The notes under the pieces: model-generated
What the model was told of the DNA's origin: nothing
Seen by the model: only the letters and a program-made list of their open reading frames with translations
Databases searched by the model: none
Program-made: the position numbers and the translations under genes
Shown: in pieces, positions 53,379-62,670 of the stretch
Position numbering within the stretch: position 1 is the first letter of the stretch
Layout: each line of letters opens with the position of its first letter
NCBI RefSeq assembly: GCF_014243395.1
Contig: NZ_JACLCP010000001.1
Location: 248,001-312,000 of the forward strand
DNA: 64,000 bases
Direction: 5' to 3'
DNA from: Winogradskyella flava
GTDB taxonomy: Bacteria; Bacteroidota; Bacteroidia; Flavobacteriales; Flavobacteriaceae

Positions 53379-55760
53379 ATGAAAGTATCACTACGTTTGC
53401 TTATTTTATCTTTAGTCTTTAGCTCTATATCCTATGCCCAAGATACCGAAGCCATTACCGAGGCTTTCGAAGAGTACGCGGAGACACCTAGAGAGGTTGC
53501 CTATCTCCACCTAAACAAGTCCACCTATATCAAGGGCGAGCATATAGGCCTTACGGCATACGTGCTCGACAAGAAGACAAAACGCAACTCCATGATGGCC
53601 ACCAACCTATACGTGAGCATCGAGGACGAGGGCAACAACATCATAAAACAGAAGCTCCTCAAACTGGAAAATGGCGTGGCCTCAAACATCATAGAGCTAG
53701 ACTCCAGCTTTACCTCTGGCCATTACACCATAAAGGCATATACCAACTGGATGCGTAACTTCGACCAACAGGACTACTTTGCGGAGACCATAAGGATCAT
53801 CGATCCTAAGGTCGAACAGTACATAGAGACAGCTTTTGTGGAAAATACCATTGACGCCCAGTTCTTGCCAGAAAGTGGCCACTTGCTAGACAAGGTGAAC
53901 AATACGATCGGTGTGGTGATCAAGGATAGTAAGGGCTATGGCGTGCCCAATCTCAAGGGAACCATCCATGACAAGGACGGCCAAATGGTATCAGAATTCC
54001 AGGTCAACCACTTGGGCATAGGCAGGTTCCTGCTATTGCCAGAGCTAGGGAACGATTACACCGCCAAAATAGATTATAAGAACAAGGCGTTCGTTTTCGA
54101 TCTCAACACAACCATCGAGCCCGTTGGCGCCACCCTTAGCGTTGCTGCACTAAAGGACAAGGCCTTGGTCACCATAGCTACTAACGAGAAAGGCCTCGAA
54201 TATCTAGAGGACCGGCCGCTCAAGCTGACCCTGCACAATGGCAATGGCATAAATGCCATCGATATTGGTTTCGAAGACGCCAGATCGATAACCAAGTCCT
54301 ATGATCTCTCAGACCTTCCTGCTGGAATAAACATATTCACGCTATTCGATGGGAACAACCAGCCCATTGCAGAGCGACTATTCTTCAACTACGATGGTAT
54401 TGACAGGTTACAGTCGCAATCCGTGACCGCAAAGGCCGTTGGCGATTCCATAAACCTGAAGATGGCATTCAACATCGACCCAACCAAGTTCAACAGCCTG
54501 AGCGTATCCATCCTTCCCACTGAGACGGACTGCTACAGCAGATATGATAATATAATGGCGTCTAACTTTTTAAGGCCATACATCAAAGGGCAGATAGAAG
54601 GTTCCAAATACTATTTTGGCGAGGTCAATACGCGGACAAAGCTCGATATGGATAACTTATTGATTACCCAAGGATGGAGCAGCTACGACTGGGATGATAT
54701 TTTTAGCGACAGCGTAATGAGATATCCTTTTGAAAGAGGCATAACTATAAAGGCCAATGTTAATACTAAAAATATTAAAAATACTGAGGCCTATATGGTA
54801 GATATAAGTAATAGAGATAAGGGATTGGTCATAAAGCCAGAGAAAGGACAAAAATCTTTCATCGTCAATAATATTTTTCTGGAAGAAGATGAAAAGTTAT
54901 TTATTACCGAGGTCACTAAAAACAATACCATGAATGTCCCTAGGTTATATCTTCAGAGTTTTCCATATAACGTTCCATATCTAAACAATAATAACACTTT
55001 GTTAAAACCAAAACATGAGTATATCACCCTAGCGCATTTGAATACTAATGAAATGAAAATGGAGTCGCTAGGCAAGGTGCAAAAACTAGAGGAGGTCGTT
55101 ATAGTTACCGAAAGAGATAGAGCGCGATTAAGAGCGGAAAAGCTTAATAGTACAAGATTTGGTAATAATGTCGAGGTCATTACCAGCGAGGAAAGACAAG
55201 CTTTTTTTAGTTTTGAAGATTATGTAAGAACTAAAAATGTTCAAGTTGATGATACAGGTGTGGATATCATCTATTATTTATCAAGAAACATAAGACCAGG
55301 AGGAGTTGTTCCTATGGATGTCTTTGTAGATGATTCATATTTTGGTAGATCTTTACCTCGAAGATTTATTTTAATGAATAATGTTGATTATGTAGAGATC
55401 AATAGAACAGGATTAGGAGTTGGTGTTGGAGAAACTTTGAAAGGCTCTGGTGGTATTTTAAGAATATATACAAATCCCAAATTAGATCCTGAAGGCCCGA
55501 GAGAAATAGGTCAAACTTATGAACTCCCATTGAAGTTTGCTGCGAGCAAGACATTCTATGTTCCAAAATACAAGTACTACAACGACGAGTTTTATTTAAA
55601 ATATGGCACCGTGGATTGGAAACCTCAAATTAATAGTGGTGCCGATGGTAACTTTGATTTTAAGATCAAAAAGCCTAATGTTCCTATAAAATTATTTATA
55701 GAAGGTATTGCAAATGATGGCTCTTTTATTTTTGAAGAGAAATCTATATCATTAAATTAG
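53379..55760 (+). CDS. Large exported protein: MG2-type N-terminus, orphan TonB-plug C-terminus (2)
   Basis: 793 residues from the ATG at 53379; a TTG six bases earlier is less likely. Signal peptide ends SYA-Q. The order of domains is the same as the preceding paralog: REVAYLHLNKSTYIKGEHIGLTAYVLD, HYTIKAYTNWMRNF, then a plug-like part (LEEVVIVTERDRARLR, MDVFVDDSYFG, VDYVEINRTGLGVG, GSGGILRIYTNP) and a short C-terminal beta domain. Codons in the first 440 residues strongly prefer C or G endings (aag, ctc, acc), unlike the AT-rich remainder and the neighbours. Possibly a surface-envelope or inhibitor protein; role unknown. Confidence 0.7.
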   Translation: MKVSLRLLILSLVFSSISYAQDTEAITEAFEEYAETPREVAYLHLNKSTYIKGEHIGLTAYVLDKKTKRNSMMATNLYVSIEDEGNNIIKQKLLKLENGVASNIIELDSSFTSGHYTIKAYTNWMRNFDQQDYFAETIRIIDPKVEQYIETAFVENTIDAQFLPESGHLLDKVNNTIGVVIKDSKGYGVPNLKGTIHDKDGQMVSEFQVNHLGIGRFLLLPELGNDYTAKIDYKNKAFVFDLNTTIEPVGATLSVAALKDKALVTIATNEKGLEYLEDRPLKLTLHNGNGINAIDIGFEDARSITKSYDLSDLPAGINIFTLFDGNNQPIAERLFFNYDGIDRLQSQSVTAKAVGDSINLKMAFNIDPTKFNSLSVSILPTETDCYSRYDNIMASNFLRPYIKGQIEGSKYYFGEVNTRTKLDMDNLLITQGWSSYDWDDIFSDSVMRYPFERGITIKANVNTKNIKNTEAYMVDISNRDKGLVIKPEKGQKSFIVNNIFLEEDEKLFITEVTKNNTMNVPRLYLQSFPYNVPYLNNNNTLLKPKHEYITLAHLNTNEMKMESLGKVQKLEEVVIVTERDRARLRAEKLNSTRFGNNVEVITSEERQAFFSFEDYVRTKNVQVDDTGVDIIYYLSRNIRPGGVVPMDVFVDDSYFGRSLPRRFILMNNVDYVEINRTGLGVGVGETLKGSGGILRIYTNPKLDPEGPREIGQTYELPLKFAASKTFYVPKYKYYNDEFYLKYGTVDWKPQINSGADGNFDFKIKKPNVPIKLFIEGIANDGSFIFEEKSISLN

Positions 55761-55779
55761 GCAAAATGTCTAATTGTAC

Positions 55780-56682
55780 ATGCTCAAAATAGCATTCCAC
55801 CCTATATACAAACATCCACTTCCAAAAGGGCATCGTTTCCCAATGGAAAAATATGAATTATTGCCGCAGCAATTACGCCATGAAGGCACTTGCCATGACA
55901 ATAATTTTTTTGAACCCAATAAACCAAACGATAAATATATATTAGCTATTCACAGCCCTGAGTATTATTATGATTTAGTGAATATCACATTAGATCAGCG
56001 TGCAGCGCGAAAAATTGGATTTCCATTAAGTGAGGTCTTGGTAGAACGCGAGGTCATTATTGCGGATGGTACTATGAAAGCTAGTAAATATGCCCTAAAA
56101 CACGGTATTGCCATGAATATCGCAGGTGGCACGCATCATGCCTACACTAATCATAGTGAGGCTTTTTGCCTATTAAATGACCAAGCGATTGGCGCGCGAT
56201 ATCTTCAACAAAAAGGTTTGGTAAAAAAAATCTTAATCGTAGATCTCGATGTACACCAAGGGAATGGTACAGCAGAAATCTTTCAGAACAATGATACCGT
56301 TTTTACCTTTTCCATGCATGGAAAAGGTAACTATCCTTTTAAAAAAGAACAGAGTGATTTAGATATTGCTCTAGAAAATGATACTGATGACAAAACGTAC
56401 CTCGAGCTATTAAAAAACACCTTGCCAAGACTCATAGAAGAACAAGAACCAGATTTTATTTATTATCTCTGTGGTGTAGATGTTATTGCATCTGATAAAT
56501 TAGGAAAACTTGGTATGTCAATAGATGGTTGCAAAGAACGTGACCGTTTTGTACTAGGACTATGCAAAACTTATAACATACCTGTGATGTGTAGTATGGG
56601 AGGTGGTTATTCGCCAGATATTAAGACGATCGTAGAGGCACATGCCAATACGTTTCGTTTGGCACAAGACATTTTCTTTTGA
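55780..56682 (+). CDS. Histone deacetylase/AcuC-family deacetylase
   Basis: 300 residues from the ATG at 55780 (a TTG two codons earlier is possible). Signature residues are in NIAGGTHHAYTNHSEAFCLLNDQAIGA (paired active-site His), VDLDVHQGNGTAEIF (Zn-binding Asp and His) and CGVDVIASDKLGKLGMS (third Zn ligand Asp). These enzymes remove acetyl or acyl groups from lysine or polyamines. Convergent with the TonB receptor gene, four bases away. Confidence 0.9.
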   Translation: MLKIAFHPIYKHPLPKGHRFPMEKYELLPQQLRHEGTCHDNNFFEPNKPNDKYILAIHSPEYYYDLVNITLDQRAARKIGFPLSEVLVEREVIIADGTMKASKYALKHGIAMNIAGGTHHAYTNHSEAFCLLNDQAIGARYLQQKGLVKKILIVDLDVHQGNGTAEIFQNNDTVFTFSMHGKGNYPFKKEQSDLDIALENDTDDKTYLELLKNTLPRLIEEQEPDFIYYLCGVDVIASDKLGKLGMSIDGCKERDRFVLGLCKTYNIPVMCSMGGGYSPDIKTIVEAHANTFRLAQDIFF

Positions 56683-56686
56683 AGAA

Positions 56687-58981
56687 TTAAAAATTAACTC
56701 TAAACACAACGTTTGGCGTAATACCCAATGAACGCTGTCTAATTTCAACTATCTCTCCATCATTAATGCGATAAAAGTTGTTTATAATATTCTCTCTATC
56801 CAAAAGATTCCAAACGGATAGTCCTAAATTGGCTTTGGTCTTAGAACCCAAATTAAAATTATATAAAGCAGAGACGTCAACCCTTAAATAATCCTGTAAT
56901 TCCGATGAATTGGTTGCTTCAAAATTGATGTTATCATTTAAGATCGCATTATCTTCAATAGGGCGCGTTGTTGGTCTTCCCGAATTCCAATTTAAACCTG
57001 CTGATAGTTTTAGTTTTTCGGAGGTGTAATTCGTTCCAAAAGTGATGGCATGTCTAATATTAAAGTTGCTTGGAAATCTACTTTCAGCTAAATCTTTAAA
57101 ACTATAATCACTATTCATATAAGAATAACTCAGCCAAGAGTTAAACTTTTCTAACTGCTTTCTTATAATAAAGTCCAACCCTCTAACTTCGTTAAAACCA
57201 CTAGTTCTCTCAAACTCATACTGGTTCTGAAATCCTTGACTCTGAGTGGTTATCCCTTTCACTTTCTTATAGTAACCGTCTGCGCTAATTAACCAGCCAT
57301 TTTTATTGAAAGCTAGACCAATAGATCCTTGACGACTTTGGATGACGGGAATATCATCGTTATTAGACAATTGCCACCTTCGCTTCTCAATACCCAAAAA
57401 ATCATTCTGAAAATTAACGACTTGAGATGTATTTTGATTTTTAAATTCGCCCAAAGCCTCTACAGAAAAATGGTCGAGAAATTTATGTAAAAAGCTTATT
57501 CTTGGTTCTAAAAGATGTTTACTAAACTTGTCAATATAGTTATACCTCAATCCTGTAATTATAGTTGTATTTCTATCTTTAGACTTATAGGAAAGTTGCG
57601 AAAAAATACCATGTGTTCTTACCACTTCCGAAACCAACAATCGAAAGCGTGGAATATCTACATCATCCAAATTAGTAATTTGAGTTTCAACAAAATGATA
57701 GCCATTTTGTAATTGTAATTGATTGTTAATTTTATAATTGGTCTTAAGCTTTAAACTTGTTTCAGACACTTTGTTCTCCTGAAGAAAACGCTGCGACTCT
57801 AACACATTTGCATTTATAGATTTGAGTTTATAATCGGTTTCATAGGCTTCGAGCGTGGTTTGCCATTTCGTATTCCAGATTTTTGAATAGGCAATAGCAC
57901 CTGCAATACTATTCTGAGACAAACTACTTTGTCTTGAGTCATCAACTGAACCCATGGAGGTGTTTTCATTGAACATCAATTCATTAGCCACATTTATAAA
58001 ATTGACTCTAAGTTCTTCCTTATTATTTATTTTATAAATCCAACGTAATGATGCATCATAAAAATCGAAAGCCTTATCGGAATTGATAATACTCATGGCA
58101 TTATTCTCTACTTCTGTATCTTGAGAAATACGCTCAAAAAAATTGTTATAGGTTGGTGTCTCTGTAAAATCACTAATAGATTTTCTTGCAGCAACTTGCA
58201 AAGAAGATTTATCGCTAATAGGTATGTCCACAAAACCATTAGCATCAATGAAATTAATACCAACGTTCCCTTTAAAAGTGTCATTTACTTCTTTTTCAGT
58301 TTGCATTGAAATGGTTCCCGAAACACCATCTGTAAATTCAGTAGCAGAACCATTTTTAGTGAGTGATACTCGCTCGGTAATTTGAGGATTAAACATGGAA
58401 ATGAGTCCAAAAAAATGTCCAGACTGGTACATTTTAATGTCATCCCATAAAATAAGGTTTTGGTCGTGAGAGCCTCCTCTAATATTAATATTAGATACCG
58501 TTTCATTTATACTTTGAATACCAGAAAAAGCTTGAACAGCGTGTAATACATCTGTATCTATTAAGCCTGGAAGTATATCGAAATCTGAAACATCTATCTC
58601 AAATGATCCGTTGCTTAGCTTATTAATCCCTTTAACAATATAACCTGAAACTATAATTTCGGATAATTCCTGAAGATCAAAGTCCGCCGCTTTTGTGATC
58701 ACTAAAACCATATTATCATCCGTAAGCTGAAATATAAAATTAGTTTTTTCCTTTAGATAATTTAAGACCTCTTCTAATGATAATGATTGAGATGGTCCTA
58801 TAACCTTAACGCTAGAAACAAGGTCTTCTGCATAATTAAACTGAATATTAAAACGCTGCTCTAAAGCGCTCAGAATTTCAGACAACGGTTTTTTCTTCTC
58901 GGTGTCTTGAGAATGTATTTGAAAAGAAAAAATAAAGCCTAGAAATAGTACTGTTATTAATCGCTTAATCTGTATTGCCAT
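56687..58981 (-). CDS. TonB-dependent receptor with N-terminal STN domain (FecA-type)
   Basis: 764 residues: signal peptide about 1-24, STN domain about 30-95 (LSEILSALEQRFNIQFNYAEDL ... EEVLNYLKEKTNFIFQLTDDNMVLV), plug about 130-240 (VLHAVQAFSGIQSINETVSNINIRGGSHDQNLILWDDIKMYQ), and barrel ending VFRVNF. The STN domain is the signalling module that talks to FecR. It overlaps the FecR gene by 17 bases and completes a sigma-FecR-receptor cassette, so its ligand (siderophore, glycan or peptide) both is imported and induces expression. The plug/barrel is smaller than SusC proteins. Confidence 0.88.
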   Translation of the reverse strand: MAIQIKRLITVLFLGFIFSFQIHSQDTEKKKPLSEILSALEQRFNIQFNYAEDLVSSVKVIGPSQSLSLEEVLNYLKEKTNFIFQLTDDNMVLVITKAADFDLQELSEIIVSGYIVKGINKLSNGSFEIDVSDFDILPGLIDTDVLHAVQAFSGIQSINETVSNINIRGGSHDQNLILWDDIKMYQSGHFFGLISMFNPQITERVSLTKNGSATEFTDGVSGTISMQTEKEVNDTFKGNVGINFIDANGFVDIPISDKSSLQVAARKSISDFTETPTYNNFFERISQDTEVENNAMSIINSDKAFDFYDASLRWIYKINNKEELRVNFINVANELMFNENTSMGSVDDSRQSSLSQNSIAGAIAYSKIWNTKWQTTLEAYETDYKLKSINANVLESQRFLQENKVSETSLKLKTNYKINNQLQLQNGYHFVETQITNLDDVDIPRFRLLVSEVVRTHGIFSQLSYKSKDRNTTIITGLRYNYIDKFSKHLLEPRISFLHKFLDHFSVEALGEFKNQNTSQVVNFQNDFLGIEKRRWQLSNNDDIPVIQSRQGSIGLAFNKNGWLISADGYYKKVKGITTQSQGFQNQYEFERTSGFNEVRGLDFIIRKQLEKFNSWLSYSYMNSDYSFKDLAESRFPSNFNIRHAITFGTNYTSEKLKLSAGLNWNSGRPTTRPIEDNAILNDNINFEATNSSELQDYLRVDVSALYNFNLGSKTKANLGLSVWNLLDRENIINNFYRINDGEIVEIRQRSLGITPNVVFRVNF

Positions 58982-59873
58982 GAATTAGTACTTGGTTGAG
59001 TGAACTAATTTCAAATGTTAAATTCATTGGTTGTGTAATTGCAGAAAGGGCATTTTCTAGGTTGGTATGTGTAAAGCCACCTGTAAATAATCGACCTGTA
59101 TCTGCGCCTTTAACCACTACTTTAATATTATACTGACGCTCTAACTCATATATCACTTCTTCGAATGGTATAGCCCTAAAACGACTTCTTTTATTAATCC
59201 ATTCTGGTGCTGGATCAAAAATTTCAACTTCACTAAATTCATTGTTTAAAATACGATAGGTATCACCCTCTAGCAAATGTCTCATAATGGTATCCGAAGT
59301 TACTTTAACAATACCCTCGTAACACTCCACTTCAAAATAATTGTCTCGTGCTTTTACATTAAACTTTGTACCAACAACACTAACTATTCCATACTCAGTA
59401 ATAACAGCAAAGGTTTTTCCCTTTGCCACTCTAAAATAGGCCTCGCCTTTTAGATTTAATCGTCTTTTAGAATTCCATGAATCAACGTCATAAGTAATCT
59501 CTGAATTGGCATTTAAAGTCACTTGCGATAAATCGGGCAAATTTATTGTGGTCTGTTCACTTGCCAAGGTACGTTCTTCAATTAAATCATTTCCAAAAAA
59601 AGTAAAGTAAACACCTAAAGATACAACCACCAATGCAGCTATTTTTAGTAGGGGTCTTATCCAATTAATAGATTTAGTTTTTGGTTTAGTCTTGTATATA
59701 TCCCTGAATGTTTGAAAGTCATCCATCTTAGAAAATTCTGAAGCTTTAAAATACTTTGCTTTTTCAATAATATCTTGATTCAAGGCATAATCTTCTCTCT
59801 TACTAAATGCCAGTTTTTCGGCATCTGTAAGTTCATCATTCAACCATTTTCTTAACAAACCGTCCTCAATCAT
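58965..59873 (-). CDS. FecR-family anti-sigma factor
   Basis: 302 residues. The N-terminal cytoplasmic part (about 1-70, GLLRKWLNDELTDAEKLAF) binds the sigma factor. One membrane helix (about 73-90, LLKIAALVVVSLGVYFTFFG) leads to the FecR domain (LASEQTTINLPDLSQVTLNANSEITYD, GEAYFRVAKGKTFAVITEYGIVSVVGTKFNVKA) and a C-terminal DUF4974 STN-like part (IPFEEVIYELERQYNIKVVVKG). It passes the receptor signal to the sigma factor. Confidence 0.93.
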   Translation of the reverse strand: MIEDGLLRKWLNDELTDAEKLAFSKREDYALNQDIIEKAKYFKASEFSKMDDFQTFRDIYKTKPKTKSINWIRPLLKIAALVVVSLGVYFTFFGNDLIEERTLASEQTTINLPDLSQVTLNANSEITYDVDSWNSKRRLNLKGEAYFRVAKGKTFAVITEYGIVSVVGTKFNVKARDNYFEVECYEGIVKVTSDTIMRHLLEGDTYRILNNEFSEVEIFDPAPEWINKRSRFRAIPFEEVIYELERQYNIKVVVKGADTGRLFTGGFTHTNLENALSAITQPMNLTFEISSLNQVLIHGNTD

Positions 59874-59921
59874 AAACTAATCTCCTTAAGCATATAACAA
59901 CTTAGCTTCTGTTTCTCCTGA

Positions 59922-60446
59922 TTATTTTAATTTAAAATTCTCTAATTCTTTTTTTAAAACATTAAAGGCACTATAAATTCTATACTCCACCACTTTTTGT
60001 GTCACTCCTAAAAACTCAGCAATCTCACTTTGCTTTTTACCTTCAACCTTATTCATTAAAAATGCAACACGCTGTTCTTCTTTTAGACTTGCCAGTACTT
60101 TATTATACTTTTCTAAATATTGATCTTGCTCCAAAACAAACTCTGGAGTTTCATTGGTATAGTGTTTAGGCTTTGTTTTTTTGTGTTTCAGTACAACTTT
60201 CTGATGCTTAATGTCATTCAACATCATGTTATTAGCTACGGTAAATAAAAAGGACTTAGCCTTGGCAAAAGTTACCTTTTTACAATTATCCCATAATTTA
60301 ATAAAGGCTTCTTGCGCTTTATCTCTTGGATTGAATTGCGCACCATATTTATAGTACAAAAAGTTATGTACATCATCTGAGTACTTATTATAAATTCGCT
60401 CAAACGCTGCCTCTTGGCAGATATTCTCACTAAGGTTTTCTGGCAA
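59922..60446 (-). CDS. ECF sigma-70 factor of the FecI type
   Basis: 174 residues from TTG at 60446; no ATG or GTG extends the frame. Region 2 is visible in NFLYYKYGAQFNPRDKAQEAFIKLWDNC and region 4 in LKEEQRVAFLMNKVEGKKQSEIAEFLGVTQKVVEYRIYSAFNVLKKEL. It directs RNA polymerase to the cassette's promoter once FecR is signalled. The gene is divergent from an Asp-rich lipoprotein gene 103 bases away, which may also be a target. Confidence 0.9.
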   Translation of the reverse strand: MPENLSENICQEAAFERIYNKYSDDVHNFLYYKYGAQFNPRDKAQEAFIKLWDNCKKVTFAKAKSFLFTVANNMMLNDIKHQKVVLKHKKTKPKHYTNETPEFVLEQDQYLEKYNKVLASLKEEQRVAFLMNKVEGKKQSEIAEFLGVTQKVVEYRIYSAFNVLKKELENFKLK

Positions 60447-60549
60447 TTGTAAATAGTTTTGATAAAGATATTGAAATATTTTTTTAAAAAGTTCAGTAGT
60501 TTTTAAAAGTTAGTTGTTCTATATTAAACGGAAATAAAACAAAGTCATC

Positions 60550-61617
60550 ATGAAACTTAAAACAACTTTAATATTCTTGATCTTTACTTTGATTTTCTCA
60601 TCATGCAGAAAGGAAGAGACCCAATTTATTGAGACACCTGAAGAGGAGATTTTGGGAGCCAATTCTAGTATCGCAACTCTAATACAAAGAACAACATCTA
60701 ACGATGGCTCATTAGATAATATAGTTGATAGAGCGAATTGCTTTGATATCGCTTTTCCATATACTGTTGTGGTTAATAGCGTTGAAATAATTGTAACTTC
60801 ACAAGAAGACTATGCGGTAATTGAATGTGTTCTCGATGAATCCGATGATGATGACAATACAATAAATATCAATTTTCCAATTACAATTGTGTTAGCCGAT
60901 TTCTCCGAAATAACAATCAACAATCTATCAGAATTTAATAGTTACACCAGCGGTTGTAATGGAGAAAATATTGACGACGACGATATAGAATGTATTGATT
61001 TCAACTATCCTATAGAGGCTTCAATATTTAACCCTAGTAACGAATTGTTAGATACTATAATTATTGATAACGATAACGAGCTTTATAATTTTGTTGAAGA
61101 CATAGATGAAGCCAATATCGTAACTATGGACTTTCCAATCACTGTAATATTAGCTGATAATTCTGAAATCAGTATTAACAACTTTGTTGAGCTTGAAACA
61201 GCTATCGAAAATGCCACCGACTCGTGCGACGAAGATGATGACTATGACTACAATGATGATGATTGTGACAATTGTACAACTCTTGCTGTTGAGGAACTAC
61301 TAACCAGTTGTTCTAACTGGGAAGTAGACAAAATTGAACGCAATGGCATTGACTATGACGATATCTACGATGGCTATACGTTTAACTTTTTTAATAATGG
61401 AGCACTTTCCGTGTCGTGGAATACAACTACTGTTATGGGTACTTGGGTGGCAAGTGGTTCTGGAAATAATCTTGAGGTTCTAATTGATGTCCCAGCACTA
61501 CCACTTTGTAACAATAATTGGATTTTACACGAATTAGAAAATTGTTCTGACGAAACAAAAGTAGACCTTAGGGTTGGTGATGATGATAGACTACGATATG
61601 AAAATGATTGTGATTAA
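60550..61617 (+). CDS. Asp-rich lipoprotein with an internal duplication
   Basis: 355 residues. Lipoprotein signal, lipobox FSSC, then two similar segments: FPYTVVV...INFPITIVLADFSEITINN (about 70-140) and YPIEASI...MDFPITVILADNSEISINN (about 155-225). An acidic spacer (DEDDDYDYNDDDCDN) precedes a C-terminal lipocalin-like part (NWEVDKIE ... GYTFNFFNNGALSV ... MGTWVASGSG). This C-terminal part recurs in the next gene. Poly-Asp segments suggest calcium binding. Divergent from the ECF sigma gene. Confidence 0.65.
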   Translation: MKLKTTLIFLIFTLIFSSCRKEETQFIETPEEEILGANSSIATLIQRTTSNDGSLDNIVDRANCFDIAFPYTVVVNSVEIIVTSQEDYAVIECVLDESDDDDNTININFPITIVLADFSEITINNLSEFNSYTSGCNGENIDDDDIECIDFNYPIEASIFNPSNELLDTIIIDNDNELYNFVEDIDEANIVTMDFPITVILADNSEISINNFVELETAIENATDSCDEDDDYDYNDDDCDNCTTLAVEELLTSCSNWEVDKIERNGIDYDDIYDGYTFNFFNNGALSVSWNTTTVMGTWVASGSGNNLEVLIDVPALPLCNNNWILHELENCSDETKVDLRVGDDDRLRYENDCD

Positions 61618-61639
61618 TCATATAAAAAATCTAGGACTC

Positions 61640-62122
61640 GTGAAAAGAAAATGGTTTTACAGATCACTATTTATGTTGAGCTTCGCAGCAATGATTTTGG
61701 CATGCTCATATGATGATGATGACCAAAACGATGACAACTCTCAAGAAATTTCACAAATTGAGAATAACGTACAATCTGGAACATGGCGAATTAGTAGCTA
61801 TATAGATTCTGGGGATAATGAAACTAGTGATTTTAACGGTTACAACTTTACTTTTGAAGCTGATGGTGCTCTAGTGGCTACAAATGGCACAATCACTTAC
61901 AACGGTACATGGTCTGTAAGGAATAGCAGTAATAGTAATGACGACAGCGACAGTGACAATGATATTGATTTCAATATTTTTTTTCCAGTACCAGACGATA
62001 ACGACCTTGAAGATTTAAATGACGATTGGGATATTGTTAGCCATAATAGCGCAACATTGAGCCTCATGGATGTTAGTGGTGGCGATGGTAGTCCGGATAC
62101 ATTAGTTTTTCAAAAAAATTAA
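61640..62122 (+). CDS. Asp-rich lipoprotein, lipocalin-like
   Basis: 160 residues from GTG at 61640, which places the lipoprotein signal (KRKWFYRSLFMLSFAAMILAC) correctly; a longer frame opens at 61574 within the previous gene. After the lipobox come DDDDQNDDN and a domain matching the C-terminus of the preceding protein (GTWRISSYIDSGD ... GYNFTFEADGALVATNG ... GTWSV), interrupted by a second acidic patch. The two genes are 22 bases apart. Function unknown. Confidence 0.6.
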   Translation: MKRKWFYRSLFMLSFAAMILACSYDDDDQNDDNSQEISQIENNVQSGTWRISSYIDSGDNETSDFNGYNFTFEADGALVATNGTITYNGTWSVRNSSNSNDDSDSDNDIDFNIFFPVPDDNDLEDLNDDWDIVSHNSATLSLMDVSGGDGSPDTLVFQKN

Positions 62123-62282
62123 ACCTGTCATTAAAAAAGGTATTACTAAATTATTTTTTATTAAGTTGAACGCAATACACCTTTGAGTAATAGTAGAAAA
62201 TGACTTCGGAGCGTTTAGATATCTGAGGCCTTTTCTAATTAAATTAACTAACTTTAAATCACATTTATAAAAGAGCTCGCTC

Positions 62283-62669
62283 ATGACAAAAAAAAAGATA
62301 ATAATTTTTGCTGTAATATTAATTATTGCTGCAATATTTGGATACAACTACATTTATCAAGATCACAGGGATATTGAAACTGAAACGGCAGAATTTTCAA
62401 TGCCCTCCTCTGAAATAGCAACACTGTTTTCTGAAGATATCACTTCAGCTGAACAAAAATTTTTAAATAAAACTATAGAGATCTCAGGGATAATATCAGA
62501 AATAAATACTAATGACATCACCATAGACGATAAGGCTTTTTGTCAATTTTCAGATGTTATTACAACAGCTCTAGATAAAACCGATACAATAAAAATAAAA
62601 GGACGCGTCATTGGCTACGATGACTTATTAGAACAAGTAAAACTAGATCAATGCACTATAATCAATTAA
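62283..62669 (+). CDS. Membrane-anchored OB-fold (tRNA_anti-like) protein
   Basis: 128 residues. An N-terminal membrane helix (about 5-24) is followed by an OB fold with the pattern FLNKTIEISGIISEINTNDITIDDKAFCQFSD and TDTIKIKGRVIGYDDLLEQVKLDQCTI. Two Cys near the end may be structural. Such 'tRNA_anti-like' proteins in flavobacteria often precede DUF5777 and cytochrome genes, as here. Ligand unknown. Confidence 0.75.
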   Translation: MTKKKIIIFAVILIIAAIFGYNYIYQDHRDIETETAEFSMPSSEIATLFSEDITSAEQKFLNKTIEISGIISEINTNDITIDDKAFCQFSDVITTALDKTDTIKIKGRVIGYDDLLEQVKLDQCTIIN

Positions 62670-62670
62670 C

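Noticed and set aside
50619..55760. Complete TonB-dependent receptors
   Set aside because: The plug-like segment lies near the C-terminus and no barrel-length sequence follows it.
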